From contig CM060172.1 of the NCBI GenBank assembly GCA_030549775.1, positions 124,795,122 through 124,859,121 of the forward strand: 64,000 nucleotides of DNA. The letters run 5' to 3'. This document shows, piece after piece, positions 16,246 to 28,030 of this stretch. Source of the DNA: Tamarix chinensis. Lineage: Eukaryota; Streptophyta; Magnoliopsida; Caryophyllales; Tamaricaceae. The notes under the pieces were generated by a model. It worked only from the letters and a program-made list of their open reading frames with translations. It was not told where the DNA came from and did not search any database. The position numbers were made by a program, and so were the translations under genes. Position 1 is the first letter of the stretch, and every line of letters begins with the position of its first letter.

Positions 16246-17622
16246 AACCATTAATTCCATTTTTATTTATTTTCTCGAGGGGAGATCAATCAACCTGAAG
16301 ACACAAAGGTACTCCAGTCATATCGGCGCAACAAGGCGACACAGTATCCTACCGACTATCAACCCAAGGACACAAAGGTACCCTGGTCGCACTAGTACAC
16401 GAAGGTAACACAGTACCCTACCGACAAGGACACCTAATCCATAAGTATGCATACCCCCTATTAGTCCGCAGAACAGAATAGAGTAAGATGTAGGGCCTGA
16501 CTGGAGCACTAAGGCACACCAGCAAAAATCCATATCAACCGTGGGCTAAACCACGTCCTTAGGGTAGCGATCCCTAGGAGCCACCATTCCCGATCTCGAG
16601 GTCTTTCACTTTAAATATTAGTATTTTATTAAGGTGACCACGAAACCGCAAAGAATACATATAAATTAAATTCTCAGACTTAACCGTTCTTACTTATTTC
16701 CAATCATTCGAGACAACAATAATCAAGGTTAAGTTCGAAGCCAACATTTAAAATATACTAAGGCCATCCTAGGCTCAATTATTCACATCTGGATACTTTA
16801 GGTCAAAAAGACCAAAATACCCCTGAGACTAAAAATTCCCAGATTATCATATATTTAAAAACTAATTCCATTTTATTTATTCATTTGCATGAAAAAGCTA
16901 AAACACCATAATTAAATTATTCATTACACAATTTACTTTATCAGATATGTCAAATGACCATTTTGCCCTTATACATAATTTTGCACATAAAATCTTTTTA
17001 CACACCTTTAATCCATCCAAAATACATACTCACATACTCAACAACAACTAATACATATTAGACATGATTTTCGAGATAAATATCATAATACATAAAAATG
17101 ACTAAATTGCCCCTAGGGCACACATCCATAATTAATTATTCCATAATTATTTCTAAGCATGCTCAACCTATTATTCTATACCTAATTATCATACAAATTA
17201 TTTTTCCATCAATAGAATCATTTTAAAACATACTTTCATACCCGACATAATTTATATCATATAACATGCTCGTTTTATCTGTTTTCATAATAATGAAAAT
17301 TAACACATAATTATATCAAAGTAAATCATGCTTAACATATTTCATCAACCAAAAACCCTAATGTGCTATCACGCAATATTTATAATTTTAGTAAGATATA
17401 ACGGTTACCTGAATTCCAGCAAAAACGCAAAAATAGCGGTATCCTACTAAATTTATCGGATCCCGCTAATCAACCTTTTGTACCTAAAAATAATACCGAA
17501 ATTATTGAATTAATATCTATCAAGTAAGATAATAATTATAATATAAAAATATTTATTTTTTTTGAAAATTACTAAAATACCCTTACACTTAAAATGGGTA
17601 CCAACATTATGTATATATACTC

Positions 17623-17655
<33 letters not shown>

Positions 17656-17679
17656 ACTCACGCTGCATGCAGCGTGAGT
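17656..17679. repeat. Perfect 24-bp palindrome at GC-block border of B
   Basis: Both halves read ACTCACGCTGCA on their own strand, meeting at CATG. It lies exactly where AT-rich sequence and a TA tract give way to the G-rich block. Related hairpins are at the same border in C, D and E. Confidence 0.85.
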
Positions 17680-19135
17680 CATGCGGCGAAGGAAGGGGGT
17701 TAGGCTTGGGGCTGGCTGCAGGCGATGGTTCGGTGGTAGCTGGGTGCTGGAGGTTGGTGGCTGGGCTGGAAAATATTGTCGGGGCTGCTGGATGCGAAGG
17801 TGACGGGCTGCGACGAGCGAGAGGGTGGCTGGGTCGGGGGAGTTGCACTGGACGAGAGGGTGGTGCAGGGGTTGTTTGGCGATGTTTGGTGGCTGGGGCG
17901 TGGTGCTACGGGACGAGAGGGAGGTGTAGGATGGCGGCTGGGTTGGCTGCGGTGAGGGAGGAGTGGCTCGCTGGCGGTTGACTGCTGCGGCCTGGGTTCT
18001 GCGACGGGTTGCGCTGGTGGTGTGCTGCGGGCTGGTGTTTAGGGGCTGCATGCGATGGATTATAGTGCAGAGGCTGCGGGATGGGTGATGGTGGACGATT
18101 GCTGTGCGGTGAGGGAGCTGGGAGTAGGGGTTGTCGAGGGTGGTTGGGTTGCGTGGCTGTTGGTGTTGCTCGGGAGAGAAACAGGGGCTTCGATGGGCTG
18201 CTGGATGCACGGAGCAGGGGGCTCGGCTGAGATGGTGCTGTTGGTGGCGACGATTGGTGGCTGGGGAAGTGCCGTCGGGGTGGAGTGTGCGGTGAGGGAG
18301 ATGGTGTTTGGTGATCGAAAATGGAGGTGCAGGGGTTGGACGACGGTTAGGGAGCGTATGTGTGTTATATGCAGGGCAAAACCAACGAAATAGGGAGAGG
18401 GTTGTGCGACGGGGAGAAAGGAAGAAAAGGAAGAAAGGGAGAAGGTGCAGAGAGGGGCTGTTTGGGGTGAAGTATTTGAACAAAAATAAAGGGAAGGAGG
18501 GGTGCTGTTGGTGATCGAAAATGGAGGGGATCAGAGAGGGAGCTGCGATGGGGTGTTGTGCGTGTGTGTCTGAAATGAAAGAGGGGGTTGTTTGGGTTGG
18601 TCGGTGATGGTTCCGTGTGCGTGTGTACATGTATAATATGCAGAGTGTGTAAGTATGGCGTGGATATCTGTATATAAATATACGATCGGGGACAGGAAAA
18701 TCTTCGGCGAAAATATCCGGACAAGGAAGACGATAGAGTAAAGTTTAATTATTTAGTTTTAATTTTAATTTAGGTAGATTAAAATATCAGATATAAAAAT
18801 AGTTTCGAAAAAAAATTATTAAAATTTGGATAAGTTTAAAAATAGTCGGAAAGGATAAAATAATCGAGAATAATTTTTTTAGAAAATTATTTTTAGTTAC
18901 GGATCAAAATATTATTAATAAAATAATTAAAAATAAGGTTTACGGGTAAAAATTAGAATTAATGTAAATAACCTAATCTCTATTAAAATTTTAACCTAAT
19001 TAAATTTATACTTAAACCGTTGAAATAATACGAAAAATAATAACACTTTTGAGATTAAGCCCTCTAAAATAATAATTATAAATAATTATACGATTATAAA
19101 TTTATAATTACAGTTTTGAAAAACGGGGTATTACA

Positions 19136-19485
19136 TTTAGGGTTTAGGGTTTAGGGTTTAGGGTTTAGGGTTTAGAGGGTTTAGGGTTTAGGGTTTAGGG
19201 TTTAGGGTTTATAGGGTTTAGGGTTTAGGGTTTAGAGGGTTTAGGGTTTAGGGTTTAGAGGGTTTAGGGTTTAGAGGGTTTAGAGGGTTTAGGGTTTAGG
19301 GTTTAGGGTTTAGGGTTTAGGGTTTAGGGTTTAGGGTTTAGGGTTTAGGGTTTAGGGTTTAGAGGGTTTAGGGTTTAGGGTTTAGGGTTTAGGGGTTTAG
19401 AGGGTTTGGGTTTAGGGTTTAGGGTTTAGGGTTTATGGTTTAGGGTTTAGAGGGTTTAGGGTTTAGGGTTTGGATATTTGGTTTG
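19136..19485. repeat. Interstitial telomeric repeat array, right part
   Basis: This is the continuation of the TTTAGGG array, with long perfect runs near 19265-19360 and TTTAGAGGG variants. It was one array before element B inserted. Confidence 0.95.
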
Positions 19486-19640
19486 AATATAGGTTTGGGT
19501 TAGTTTTTTTGTTTGGTATTATTAAAATCTTGAATGTTGATTTAATTTTGATCTAATGGTTGAGATTGGTTCTTATGTTTGTATAATAAAAAAAGTTTGC
19601 ATATGAACCTCACCCTATACATATATATATATATATATAG

Positions 19641-20060
19641 GGTTAACATCTGGTACAAACTATATTTAATATATATAGGAGCAGAATACGATTCGATCTA
19701 ATCAAATAAAAAGCCACGATTTAAAGAAAAAGCTCGTGACTTACTACCACACAAACATATATATACATATGATATGACTATCAAGTTTTAATTTCTAGTT
19801 TCTTTATTTGGTATTCTCCCATCATCTCTTTGCCAGGTTATTATTTACTACAGACCAACCATGCTTCGACAAAAAAAAACATATTATGACACTTTTTTTA
19901 ATATTGTAATTGGTGCTCATCATACAGCTTATAATATTATTCATAAATTATATCCATATTATCATGGTACCAACATTGTCTTTGAATATTTGAATATATC
20001 CAACATTTTACCAAACAAAAAAACTAAAATAAAAATAATAAACCTTCAATTCTGAGTAAA
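19641..20060. other. AT-rich intergenic DNA
   Basis: I see no gene here. A short open frame at 19861-20055 has no recognisable features. Confidence 0.6.
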
Positions 20061-21300
20061 TCTAAAAATAAAAAACTTAAAATGAATAAAATAAACCTAT
20101 ACCCTAGGTATACCTAAAACTTATAAAATAAATCCTAAACACTATAAAAAATCTAAAATAAATGGGATAAATCCTAAATTTTAAAACATATGGAACCCTG
20201 AACCTTGAACATTTCTATAAAAAAAATGAAATAAAACCTAAACCCAAAATAAATCTAAAGAAGAAAAAATAAATGGAATAAACCCTAAATAAAATCTAAA
20301 AAACATAAAATAAATCCTAAAGCCTAAACAAATCTAAAAAACCATAAACCCTAAATCATAAACCTTACTTTAAACCTTAAATGCTAACCTTAAACCTTAA
20401 ATCATAAAGCTTAGATAAATCTAAAAACCCTAAAATAAAAGGAATAAATCCTTAGACTCAAATGAGCTCTCTAAAGCTCAGATAAATCTAGAATTGTAAA
20501 ATAAATAGAATAAACTCATGAATTCAAGTTAGCTTCAACTTAACCACATGTATAAAATAAATCCTGAATCCTAAAACTTGGATAAATCTAAAGAACCTAG
20601 CTAACATAAATGGAATAAACCCTTAGACCCAGCCATATGGGCTTCAACTTAACCATATGTTAAAAATAAACACTAAACCATAACCTTAAAACTCAAATAA
20701 ATCTAAAAAAAATGAAAATAAATGTAATAAATCTTTAAATCCAGGTGAGTTTTGACTTAACCATAGCTTAAAAATGAACACTAAACCCTAAAATTTGGAT
20801 AAATCTAAAAACACTAAAATAATTGGAATCAACCCTTAGACTAATTAGGTGAGCTTCAACTGAACTACATGTTAATTATAAACCCTAAACCCATAAACTT
20901 GGATAAACTAAAAACCTTAAATTAATAGAATAAACCATAAACTCGGGTGAGCTTCAACATAAACTAAAACAAAAATGGCTAAAACTCTAAATCCTAAGAC
21001 AGAAATTCTAAACATAAATTTAAAAATAGAATAAAAATAAAAAGAAAGAACTTAACCATAATTTAATCTGCAAATTAATCCTATACTCAAGTAAATATAT
21101 AAATCCTAAATATTAATAATAGAAAATAAATAAAATAAATTATTATGACAAAAGGCTAGACGTAAGAAAGAGCCAAAATGAAAATATTAGAAAATAAAAA
21201 TAAAAGGATAAAAAAGTGGCATTGATAATTAATAATAGGAAATAAATAAATAATATTATGACAAAAAAATGAAAGGAAGAAAGAGCCAAAATAAAAATAT
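20061..21300. repeat. Degenerate ~100-115-bp tandem repeat
   Basis: Units carry ATAAATCTAAAAA, AATAAATGGAATAAACCCT and, in the best copies, GAGCTTCAACTTAACCA. The last motif recurs near 20528, 20641, 20747, 20850 and 20948. From 21110 to 21300 a separate segment containing ATTATGACAAAA and AAGAAAGAGCCAAAAT is present twice in tandem, about 115 bp apart. Confidence 0.65.
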
Positions 21301-21441
21301 CACAAAAGAAAACCGGATCCATAAGAAAAAATAGTCGAAATGTAGTTGCTTTGGCTCGAACCTACGTCTAAATACTCGTCTAATCCGCTCTACCTTTGTG
21401 CGAGTATTGTTCCAATTAACTATTATAAAACATAAAAGGTG

Positions 21442-21476
21442 TAAATTATAATAATAATAATAATAATAATAATAAA
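21442..21476. repeat. (AAT)n microsatellite
   Basis: About eleven AAT units, nearly perfect. Confidence 0.9.
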
Positions 21477-21479
21477 TCA

Positions 21480-24400
21480 ATTGTTCTGTTATCTACTAGC
21501 AATAAATTACCATCGTTAAATTTCGGTCTGGGTCAAATATACTAAACTTTGGAGCCGCGGACTTTCATGGCCATGCATTCTTTCTCGTTACCATAGCCAT
21601 GTAATTAATAATTACTCTACTTTATGAAACAAATTAATTAAGGATCTTTTTTTTCATTAATTACAGGGCGGAAAAAAAAATTAGACAATGGGATATATAG
21701 CATGTACGTATATATAGTATATGGCAACAGAGACAACTTGTTAAGGCCAGATGGCATACCGTAATTTTCCAAATGCCAGCTTATTTGTCAATTACGCTTG
21801 AGAAACACCGGTATAGAATCAAAAACAAAAGCTCAAAAGTCAAACTCTCGTAAAAATACCTCTGCCTCCGGCAACTAAAATGGTTTGCCTTCATCTCTGA
21901 ACGTCGGCTGTCCTCTCCGTCCGAACACATCCGTCCGAACACCGCTCATCCTGTGCATTGCTCTCATTCATTCCAGGTACCCTCCCGGCCCCCCCCCCCC
22001 GCCCCCAAAAAATAATAATAATTAATGTATTCAACTATTCGCCATGTCTGTTTTACTATTAAATCGCTTGGAATATCGAACAGCTTGATGTTCGGATTGA
22101 TTTAATATTTACGCCGTGCAATATTTCAAAGGTCGCGTGCCTCGTCCGTACCTTGAAAAGCCACACAACATTATACATTGGTTTGATTTGAGTTATACTA
22201 CGCGGGTCCTGAGCTTGATGGTTAAAATATGCATGTGGCCATTGAATTATTCATTTAGGTTTGGGTTGATTATAAAACTGCATGATTTGCCCCCCTTTTT
22301 ATTTTTTTATAAGTTCACGTTGAAATCATCTATCGCCGGTCATCATGATGGATGATGCTATGCATTGCGTCACAATATTATTCCTCTCGTTCTTAATCAA
22401 TTTCCTTTTTTTAATTATTTTACCAACCGTTACATTTCAAAGGTTAGAGTTCTAAACAATACATTCTTAATTTGAGAATCATGACGGGAGAATACAACCT
22501 CCTTGTTTTTTAATGGATGGTTGGGCACGGTTGAACTATCAAAAGGGAATCATAGATTCATAATTATCGAAACGAAGTTTGTCACAGGGATAAAAGTTCG
22601 TTCCGAAACATCTTAAATCACAAGTTCGAATTCTCGTCTCTCTTCTTTTGATATTAATTATAATATATTTATGATATCATTAGCTATGTAGTGGTATTTT
22701 ATAATTGTCTTTACGAATTTTTTATAAATCAAAAAAAAAAATAGTCATGGGTGAGATGCCATTTACTTTAACGGATAAAGAATCCCTCTATAATTTTGGT
22801 GTCGATTTAAGTTCAGGATGACGAATATAATTTCCCCATGGTTGGAATCACCGGCAAAACCAAAGAAGCCATTTGGTTGGGTAAGCCGCACCAATTAGGG
22901 AGTTCGCATACCTGTCTATGTACATAACCGGGATGTATAAAAGCTATAGAGCGATATGGATGGGGAGCCCGCATCGTGATTTTTGGAAATATTGAGCTAT
23001 TTAATTTTAGGCTCTTCTAAATGCAACTAGTTGATAAGCAAGATTATGGCCAAAAAAAAAAAAAAAGCTTTTTTCAAAGGGCAGATAATAAGCTGTAGAC
23101 TACATTTTTACCTTTTCAAAAGTTAGCTTCACCCTTTTTCAAAGGAATAAAAAAAATCTTACGGAATGTTTTTCTTTTTTCTTATTCTTTTTCCCAAAGA
23201 TGAAACATGTCAAACACAACTTAACTTCAATATACAGTCCAGGGATTATTCTGCCAGGGCCTAAATGGATACCCTTGATCTGGCGACACAACTTTATGAA
23301 AATATATCAATAATTATAGTAGACGAAAATTATGAAACATATATGCACGATCTTAAGTGTATCCGGCCCGTTGTGCGTTCACGACGAAATACTGAAACTC
23401 GGCACTAGTCATGAATTTGATTCAGTTGACTGTCGAAATCAAATATTCTTAACGTGCACCGACGGCAACTTTGTAATCAGTTGTTACGTGTGCGTGCATG
23501 ATACATAAACTAGCTAGATCGAGGTTAATTACCAGGATGATTCGCTTGCTGATCCAGAGCGAGCGAGCCAAATGTGTGCGTATATTGGAGTTGGGGAATA
23601 AATTAGTCTTATCTCAAAAAGACAATAAAGGTCATCGGTTATTTTAAAACTAACGTTGTTATAGATCAACACGATATAAATAAATTATAATATATATTTA
23701 AAAAAAATAAAAAATATATATTTATAACGGTTGGTAAATACAATAAGACAATTTTTTAATTAGTAACTTGTAGAAATTAAATTTTGATATTATAACTATT
23801 TAAATTACTACAATCATTTTATTTTAAAAAATTATATATTTATTCACACTAAGATATACACTAGAAGAGATATAAGTTAAACCTAAAATCTCTAAAAACT
23901 TTTTCTACTAGGAACCACCGGAGCAATAAATTGCGTATGCGTGCGCAGGTTGGTCATAGCATTGCATTTAGTGGCAGTAATTATATATACACAAATCATG
24001 AATATATAGGCGTCGGCCGTCATGGCTACAGAAGCATCATTATTATTTCATTACATAGATGGCCGACATGACTTGTCATTAACATCGTGGGGTATGAATT
24101 TCTTGATCGATCAATACTTCGGAAATTTGAGAGGCATCTTATTGCCTAACCAGCTTTTTATTGGTTCCTAGCAAATAAATCAGAAAGGACACGACATGAA
24201 TGAATGGGTGTCGACGGAGACATAAGCATCATTATTGATAATTTGATATGGTTGGTCCTACGTATTCTTGTCTTGTACTCGTAGCAATGGTTTTTAACCG
24301 AATTTCTCGATTTTGTTTGGTTTCGATCGGGTGCGATTTGTTTCATCGTTCTCTGACATAATATTTTATTAATATTTATCGATACTAATACTAATGATAT

Positions 24401-24849
24401 TATTATTATTAATGTTAGCATAATTAATAATATAATTCATAATACTATTTTTATTAACTTTAATATTAATATTGATATTAATGTATATTTAAAATAATAT
24501 TCATAAATAATTATATTCTAATTATAATATTAACATTCTTAATGAGTAAGGCACCTAGCATTTTTTTCCTCTTGTATGCTAGGGGGGAAATTCTCCAAAA
24601 TTTGTTGTGAATTAACTTATATATAACCCAAAATCTTTCTAAAATTTCCTCCCAGCTTATGGATATCTGTGCAGCTAGGTGTGGTCTCTTCATATTTAAA
24701 CTTTTTAACTCTTGATATCGGATTTTCGATTAACCTCATAGGCGTCATTTGCTGATCCATTCTGCCACACGGCTTATTAACTTTAACTCCTTTGCGTTCT
24801 TCTTAGCCTTTTGCTAGCTAATTAAGAGAGGCGAAGCGGTACTCAAAAG
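21480..24849. other. Intergenic region upstream of the SLT-like gene
   Basis: No gene was recognised. A C-rich run lies near 21990. Around 22560-22742 a segment with AAGTTCGAATTC, similar to a tRNA B box, ends in an A-rich tail, so a tRNA-derived SINE is possible but unproven. A TATATATAA word at 24618-24626, about 225 bp before the ATG, could be a TATA box for the downstream gene. Confidence 0.4.
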
Positions 24850-26794
24850 ATGACTGCAAGTTTTAAATACTGGGATGACTGCGTCGATCCTGCTGATTTG
24901 GATGCTTTATGGGAAGACCCCCAGGTTAGTACTGAGTGGCTTGATGCCGGAGAAGCGAATGGCCAGAAAGTCCACCTATCGAGGGATCCTGACGGACAAC
25001 CATTTCTTACTCAGACGGAGATGAGGGTACGTAAAACACCTTCTTTTTCTGGTGCCGGCCGGGGAGGGGGGGGGGGGAGAGAATCCTATCCGTAACTACT
25101 TGCTTCTTCTTGAACATCGATCGAATGGCTTTTGATACCTTCTTTTTCTTTGACGTACTTTCTGCAGGCAATTGTTGAGATTATTGTCCGCCGGCATTTT
25201 GACTCAGAAGTCGACCCGGTACGTATTTTATTATAGTAAGAGAGCATCATCAATTAATCAGTAGTACTCTAGCTAGCTCTCCTACACTATATATTTATAT
25301 TTAGAGTATGGATCGAGAGAAACCAATAAATTAAGGAAATTAATTATCTTTAGTTGCAAAACAATTAATTGCCTCACATTCTTCATGTCAACCTGTTGTG
25401 CATGTGTGGCTGCAGGATATGATCTGTGCGATCGCCGAACTTGAGAGTGACAGGCAGCCCCTCCTTACGCGTTATAACAAGAAGACCAAGGAGACCACCT
25501 TTGGCATCATGCAAATTTCAGATAAGACTGCGGATTGGTTGGTCGGGGAGATAGGGTACGAGGCATATAAACCACTGGTGGGGGATCGCGCTCTCTTATA
25601 CAAGCCATTTGTAAATATATATCTGGGGGCTGCTTATATAAACTGGCTGTCAAACTATGAACAAATGTAAGCTAGCAATCTAAAAGTTACTTGGATCACG
25701 AGTAGTACTTCTTGCCATTCTGTTAATTGACCCTGTCATAAAGCCCTCCCGGCGACAAGCATCCCTTCCTAGCGATGTTTTTGCTTTTCACGCTATGTAC
25801 TCAACTGTCTGCAGACCGAGGAGTGAGGAGTTCGTAGTCCGAGCTTTTAAGGGTACCCTGAAGAAGGCAACTCATAAATCAACGCTACCTTATTGGAGGC
25901 GTTATCTCTCTGTTAAAGAAAGCCTTCCATCCAGGTGGTTGTTTACTTTTTTACCGCAGTGTACGTATGTACGTAAAACCCGACTGGCCGTGTCGGTTTT
26001 AACCTATCATTTCTAGGGTCGATTGATTTATTACGCTCTTCGATCTTTGCCCAGGAAATTTTTTAAAGAGGGGCCTTCGACGAATCAAGGTTCTGGTTTT
26101 GCACAAAAGGCTGTAGATCAAGCTGCGGCATATGGCACAAGTAGTCCGAAAGGTAATAATTTCCTTCCCGGAATCTTGTCATGAGGTCCATGCGTTCGCC
26201 TTCTACTTCCTAGAATTGAATATATAGTTTTGAGTAGTGGGGGGAAGGGGGTGGAGAATATTTAATAATTAGTAGATGGCTTGAATTTTTGTCAGAAGCT
26301 TAAGTTGCTAGTATATCCCTTTCTAACTCTACTCCCTTCTAGAGGAGTCTCAAATATATTTATCTTTGTTGAGAAAGCTTGCGGTATCTTCTGATGGATC
26401 GATGTGTATTGCGTATGAGGAAAGAAATAATATATATAAAATTTTGATATTTTTCTTATGTATATAATAAATAAATAAATGCAGATGGGGGTGTAAATTC
26501 GCCAAAAGGGGGATCCGATGCTGCTTTGACGTACTGGGAATCTAAAACTTCTCCTGAGGACATGCATGAGATGTGGAATAACCGTGAAGTTCATAGAGAA
26601 TGGGCCAAATCCCGGAAGAAACGAGGTCATGTGTGGTTCTTCCAGGATGAGAACAAGAGACCCTATGTTTCGCAGATAGAACTGAAGGTACGATTGATTC
26701 TCCATGCGCAGAGAGTTCCCTACAAAAATAAGCCATCTGTTCTTGGACTTACCACATCATTACAACAATGAAAATTTATGAGAAGTCTGTCTTT

Positions 26795-26826
<32 letters not shown>

Positions 26827-27980
26827 AAGGAACAATCATTGCACAATATGAATACAACAATGAATTAGCATATCACTAGACACATGAAATAATGACCTAT
26901 TTTGCCTATGCGCATGTAATTGTCCGCAGGCGGTGGCTCAAATCATACTCTCAAAGCATTTCAGTACCCGAGGAGTTAAACCTGTGAGTGGCATTATTTT
27001 ATATATATCGAAGCAGCTCTCTCGCTTGTTCCCTCCCCCTCAATCATGTGGTGCTGGATAGTTTGCATTTTTTGCTTTGCTATGCATACTGCAAAGATAA
27101 CTTAAAAAAAGGGGGAGATGTCCAGGTTTTTTTCATGGTCTGTTGGGAGTTTGAGATCATGACATGAACCAGCGGAGGTTTTTGTTTCCCTCAAATACCG
27201 AAGCCTGAATTTACTTCTCTTTTGATTTTATCACACAATAACTTGTGGGGGGTTGCATGTGCATGCACAGACAGTTCTATGTGCTATTGCTGAGTCAATC
27301 AGCATGCGTTTTGTGAACGGGATTGGATCAAGAGTTGGACTAATGGGAATTGACTGCGCAACAGCTAGTTGGCTACACAAGTAAGTTTCACACACATCTA
27401 AGAAAGCATTAAGAAAAATACAGCATTCGTTACTGGTATATATCTTTTAGTGCAATCCAGCACCAAAGATCTGCCTCGGCCGGCAACCATATTAAATTTG
27501 TCTGTTCAGGGAGTTGGGTTATAGAGCATACAAAGTTGAGTCCGCTGATGACCTGACAAAGCCCTTCGTGTCCATGTACTTTGGGGCGGCCTACATGGCT
27601 TGGCTGTCGCAATACGAAGGGAGGTAAGGGATCGGATCGAGTAACTTTAACACGGCGCCCAGATTTGTGACCTCAAAATGACCTGTCTACGCGCTAACCT
27701 TCTGCGTTTTTCTTTTAGGGAAAGATCGCCCAAGTTCGTCGTTCAGGCTTATTTCTCTGGGGCAAAGAATGTGAATCTTGATGAAACTGGTCCCGGGTGG
27801 CTTAAATTTGAGGAAGCATTGAGCTGTTACGAAGACATAAGAAAGTAAACACACGTACACACATATTTTTAGTGTACTACTTCCTGGTCATATATAGTAG
27901 TGTCTCAATTAATTATATATTTCGCTTGAGTTCATGTATGTAAACTTTGCAGGGATTCTGGGAGTTGTTCCATTCTATAA
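24850..27980 (+). CDS. Two-module lysozyme/SLT-like protein with C-terminal CaaX box
   Basis: Exons are 24850-25026, 25168-25218, 25416-25666, 25815-25934, 26055-26152, 26485-26687, 26930-26983, 27271-27380, 27510-27623, 27719-27844 and 27953-27980. All borders are GT-AG; the total is 1332 nt, 443 aa. The protein is a tandem duplication. Each module has a short Trp-rich N-terminal part (YW...LW...EW near residues 7-30; YW...MW...EW near 249-272), then a goose-lysozyme/lytic-transglycosylase-like fold. Module 1 has AIAELES (81-87, candidate catalytic Glu86) and FGIMQI (105-110). Module 2 has AIAESIS (323-329) and VGLMGI (340-345), so both signature residues are replaced. Gly/Ser/Ala-rich residues 207-246 link them. 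There is no signal peptide. The protein ends GSCSIL, a CaaX box whose final Leu predicts geranylgeranylation, hence a cytosolic, membrane-facing location. The substrate is unknown; sugar-polymer cleavage by module 1 is inferred from motifs only. Confidence 0.88.
26794..26826. repeat. (TAGA)n microsatellite in an intron
   Basis: About eight TAGA units lie in the intron between exons 6 and 7 of the SLT-like gene. Confidence 0.9.
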
Positions 27981-28030
27981 TTTTGGTGAAGGGACTCTGG
28001 GAGTTGCTCCGTTCTATAATTTTGGTGAAG
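27953..28030 (+). repeat. 39-bp tandem duplication of the CaaX exon
   Basis: Copy 1 (27953-27991) contains the last coding exon, its TAA and 11 bases of 3' UTR. Copy 2 (27992-28030) differs at three positions. Read in the same frame, copy 2 would encode DSGSCSVL then TAA (28017-28019), and it is preceded by an AG (27990-27991) at the place equivalent to the splice acceptor. Confidence 0.9.

Larger units (their letters stand above)
15000..19135 (+). mobile_element. Element B, 4.1-kb TG...CA element
   Basis: It begins TGTAACACCCC at 15000 and ends GGGGTATTACA at 19135, with TTTAG duplicated on both sides (14995-14999 and 19136-19140). In order it contains: a CACTTGGTAC / GCACCAAGTG hairpin (15086-15130), a CAGTAC hairpin (15427-15442), a 31-bp minisatellite (15890-16245), a GTATGCATACCCCC word (16446), a TTTCACTTTAAATATTAG word (16605-16622), AT-rich DNA, and a palindrome followed by a G-rich block (17656-18640). 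There is no gag-pol. A 335-codon frame on the minus strand of the G-rich block is Pro/Ser/His-rich low complexity. It is probably a solo LTR of a long-LTR retrotransposon or a non-autonomous derivative. Confidence 0.85.
13423..19617. mobile_element. TIR element in (TA)n, carrying telomeric repeats
   Basis: The left end at 13431 reads GTTCATATGCGAAC, then ACAAACAT, a GAAC word and CAACCGTTGGATC. The right end, read on the minus strand from about 19611, gives GGTTCATATGCAAAC, then ACAAACAT, GAAC and CAACCATTAGATC, so the two ends are diverged inverted repeats of about 60-70 bp. Both sides abut TA dinucleotide runs, as in microsatellite-targeting elements such as rice Micron. The interior holds a pyrimidine-rich block (13510-13990), a locally duplicated palindrome and a TTTAGGG array now split by element B. 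Without B it would be about 2.05 kb. No transposase was seen. The superfamily is not established. Confidence 0.6.

Noticed and set aside
17623..18630. 335-codon open frame on the minus strand
   Set aside because: It is Pro/Ser/Thr/His-rich low complexity encoded by the GC-rich block of element B, ends in a TA microsatellite, and has no domain. Similar blocks in other elements give unrelated open frames.
14738..19485. Chromosome end
   Set aside because: The TTTAGGG array is degenerate, is flanked on both sides by ordinary DNA, and lies inside a TIR element, so it is interstitial.
22560..22742. tRNA-derived SINE
   Set aside because: An AAGTTCGAATTC word and an A-rich tail are suggestive, but no A box or flanking duplication could be established.
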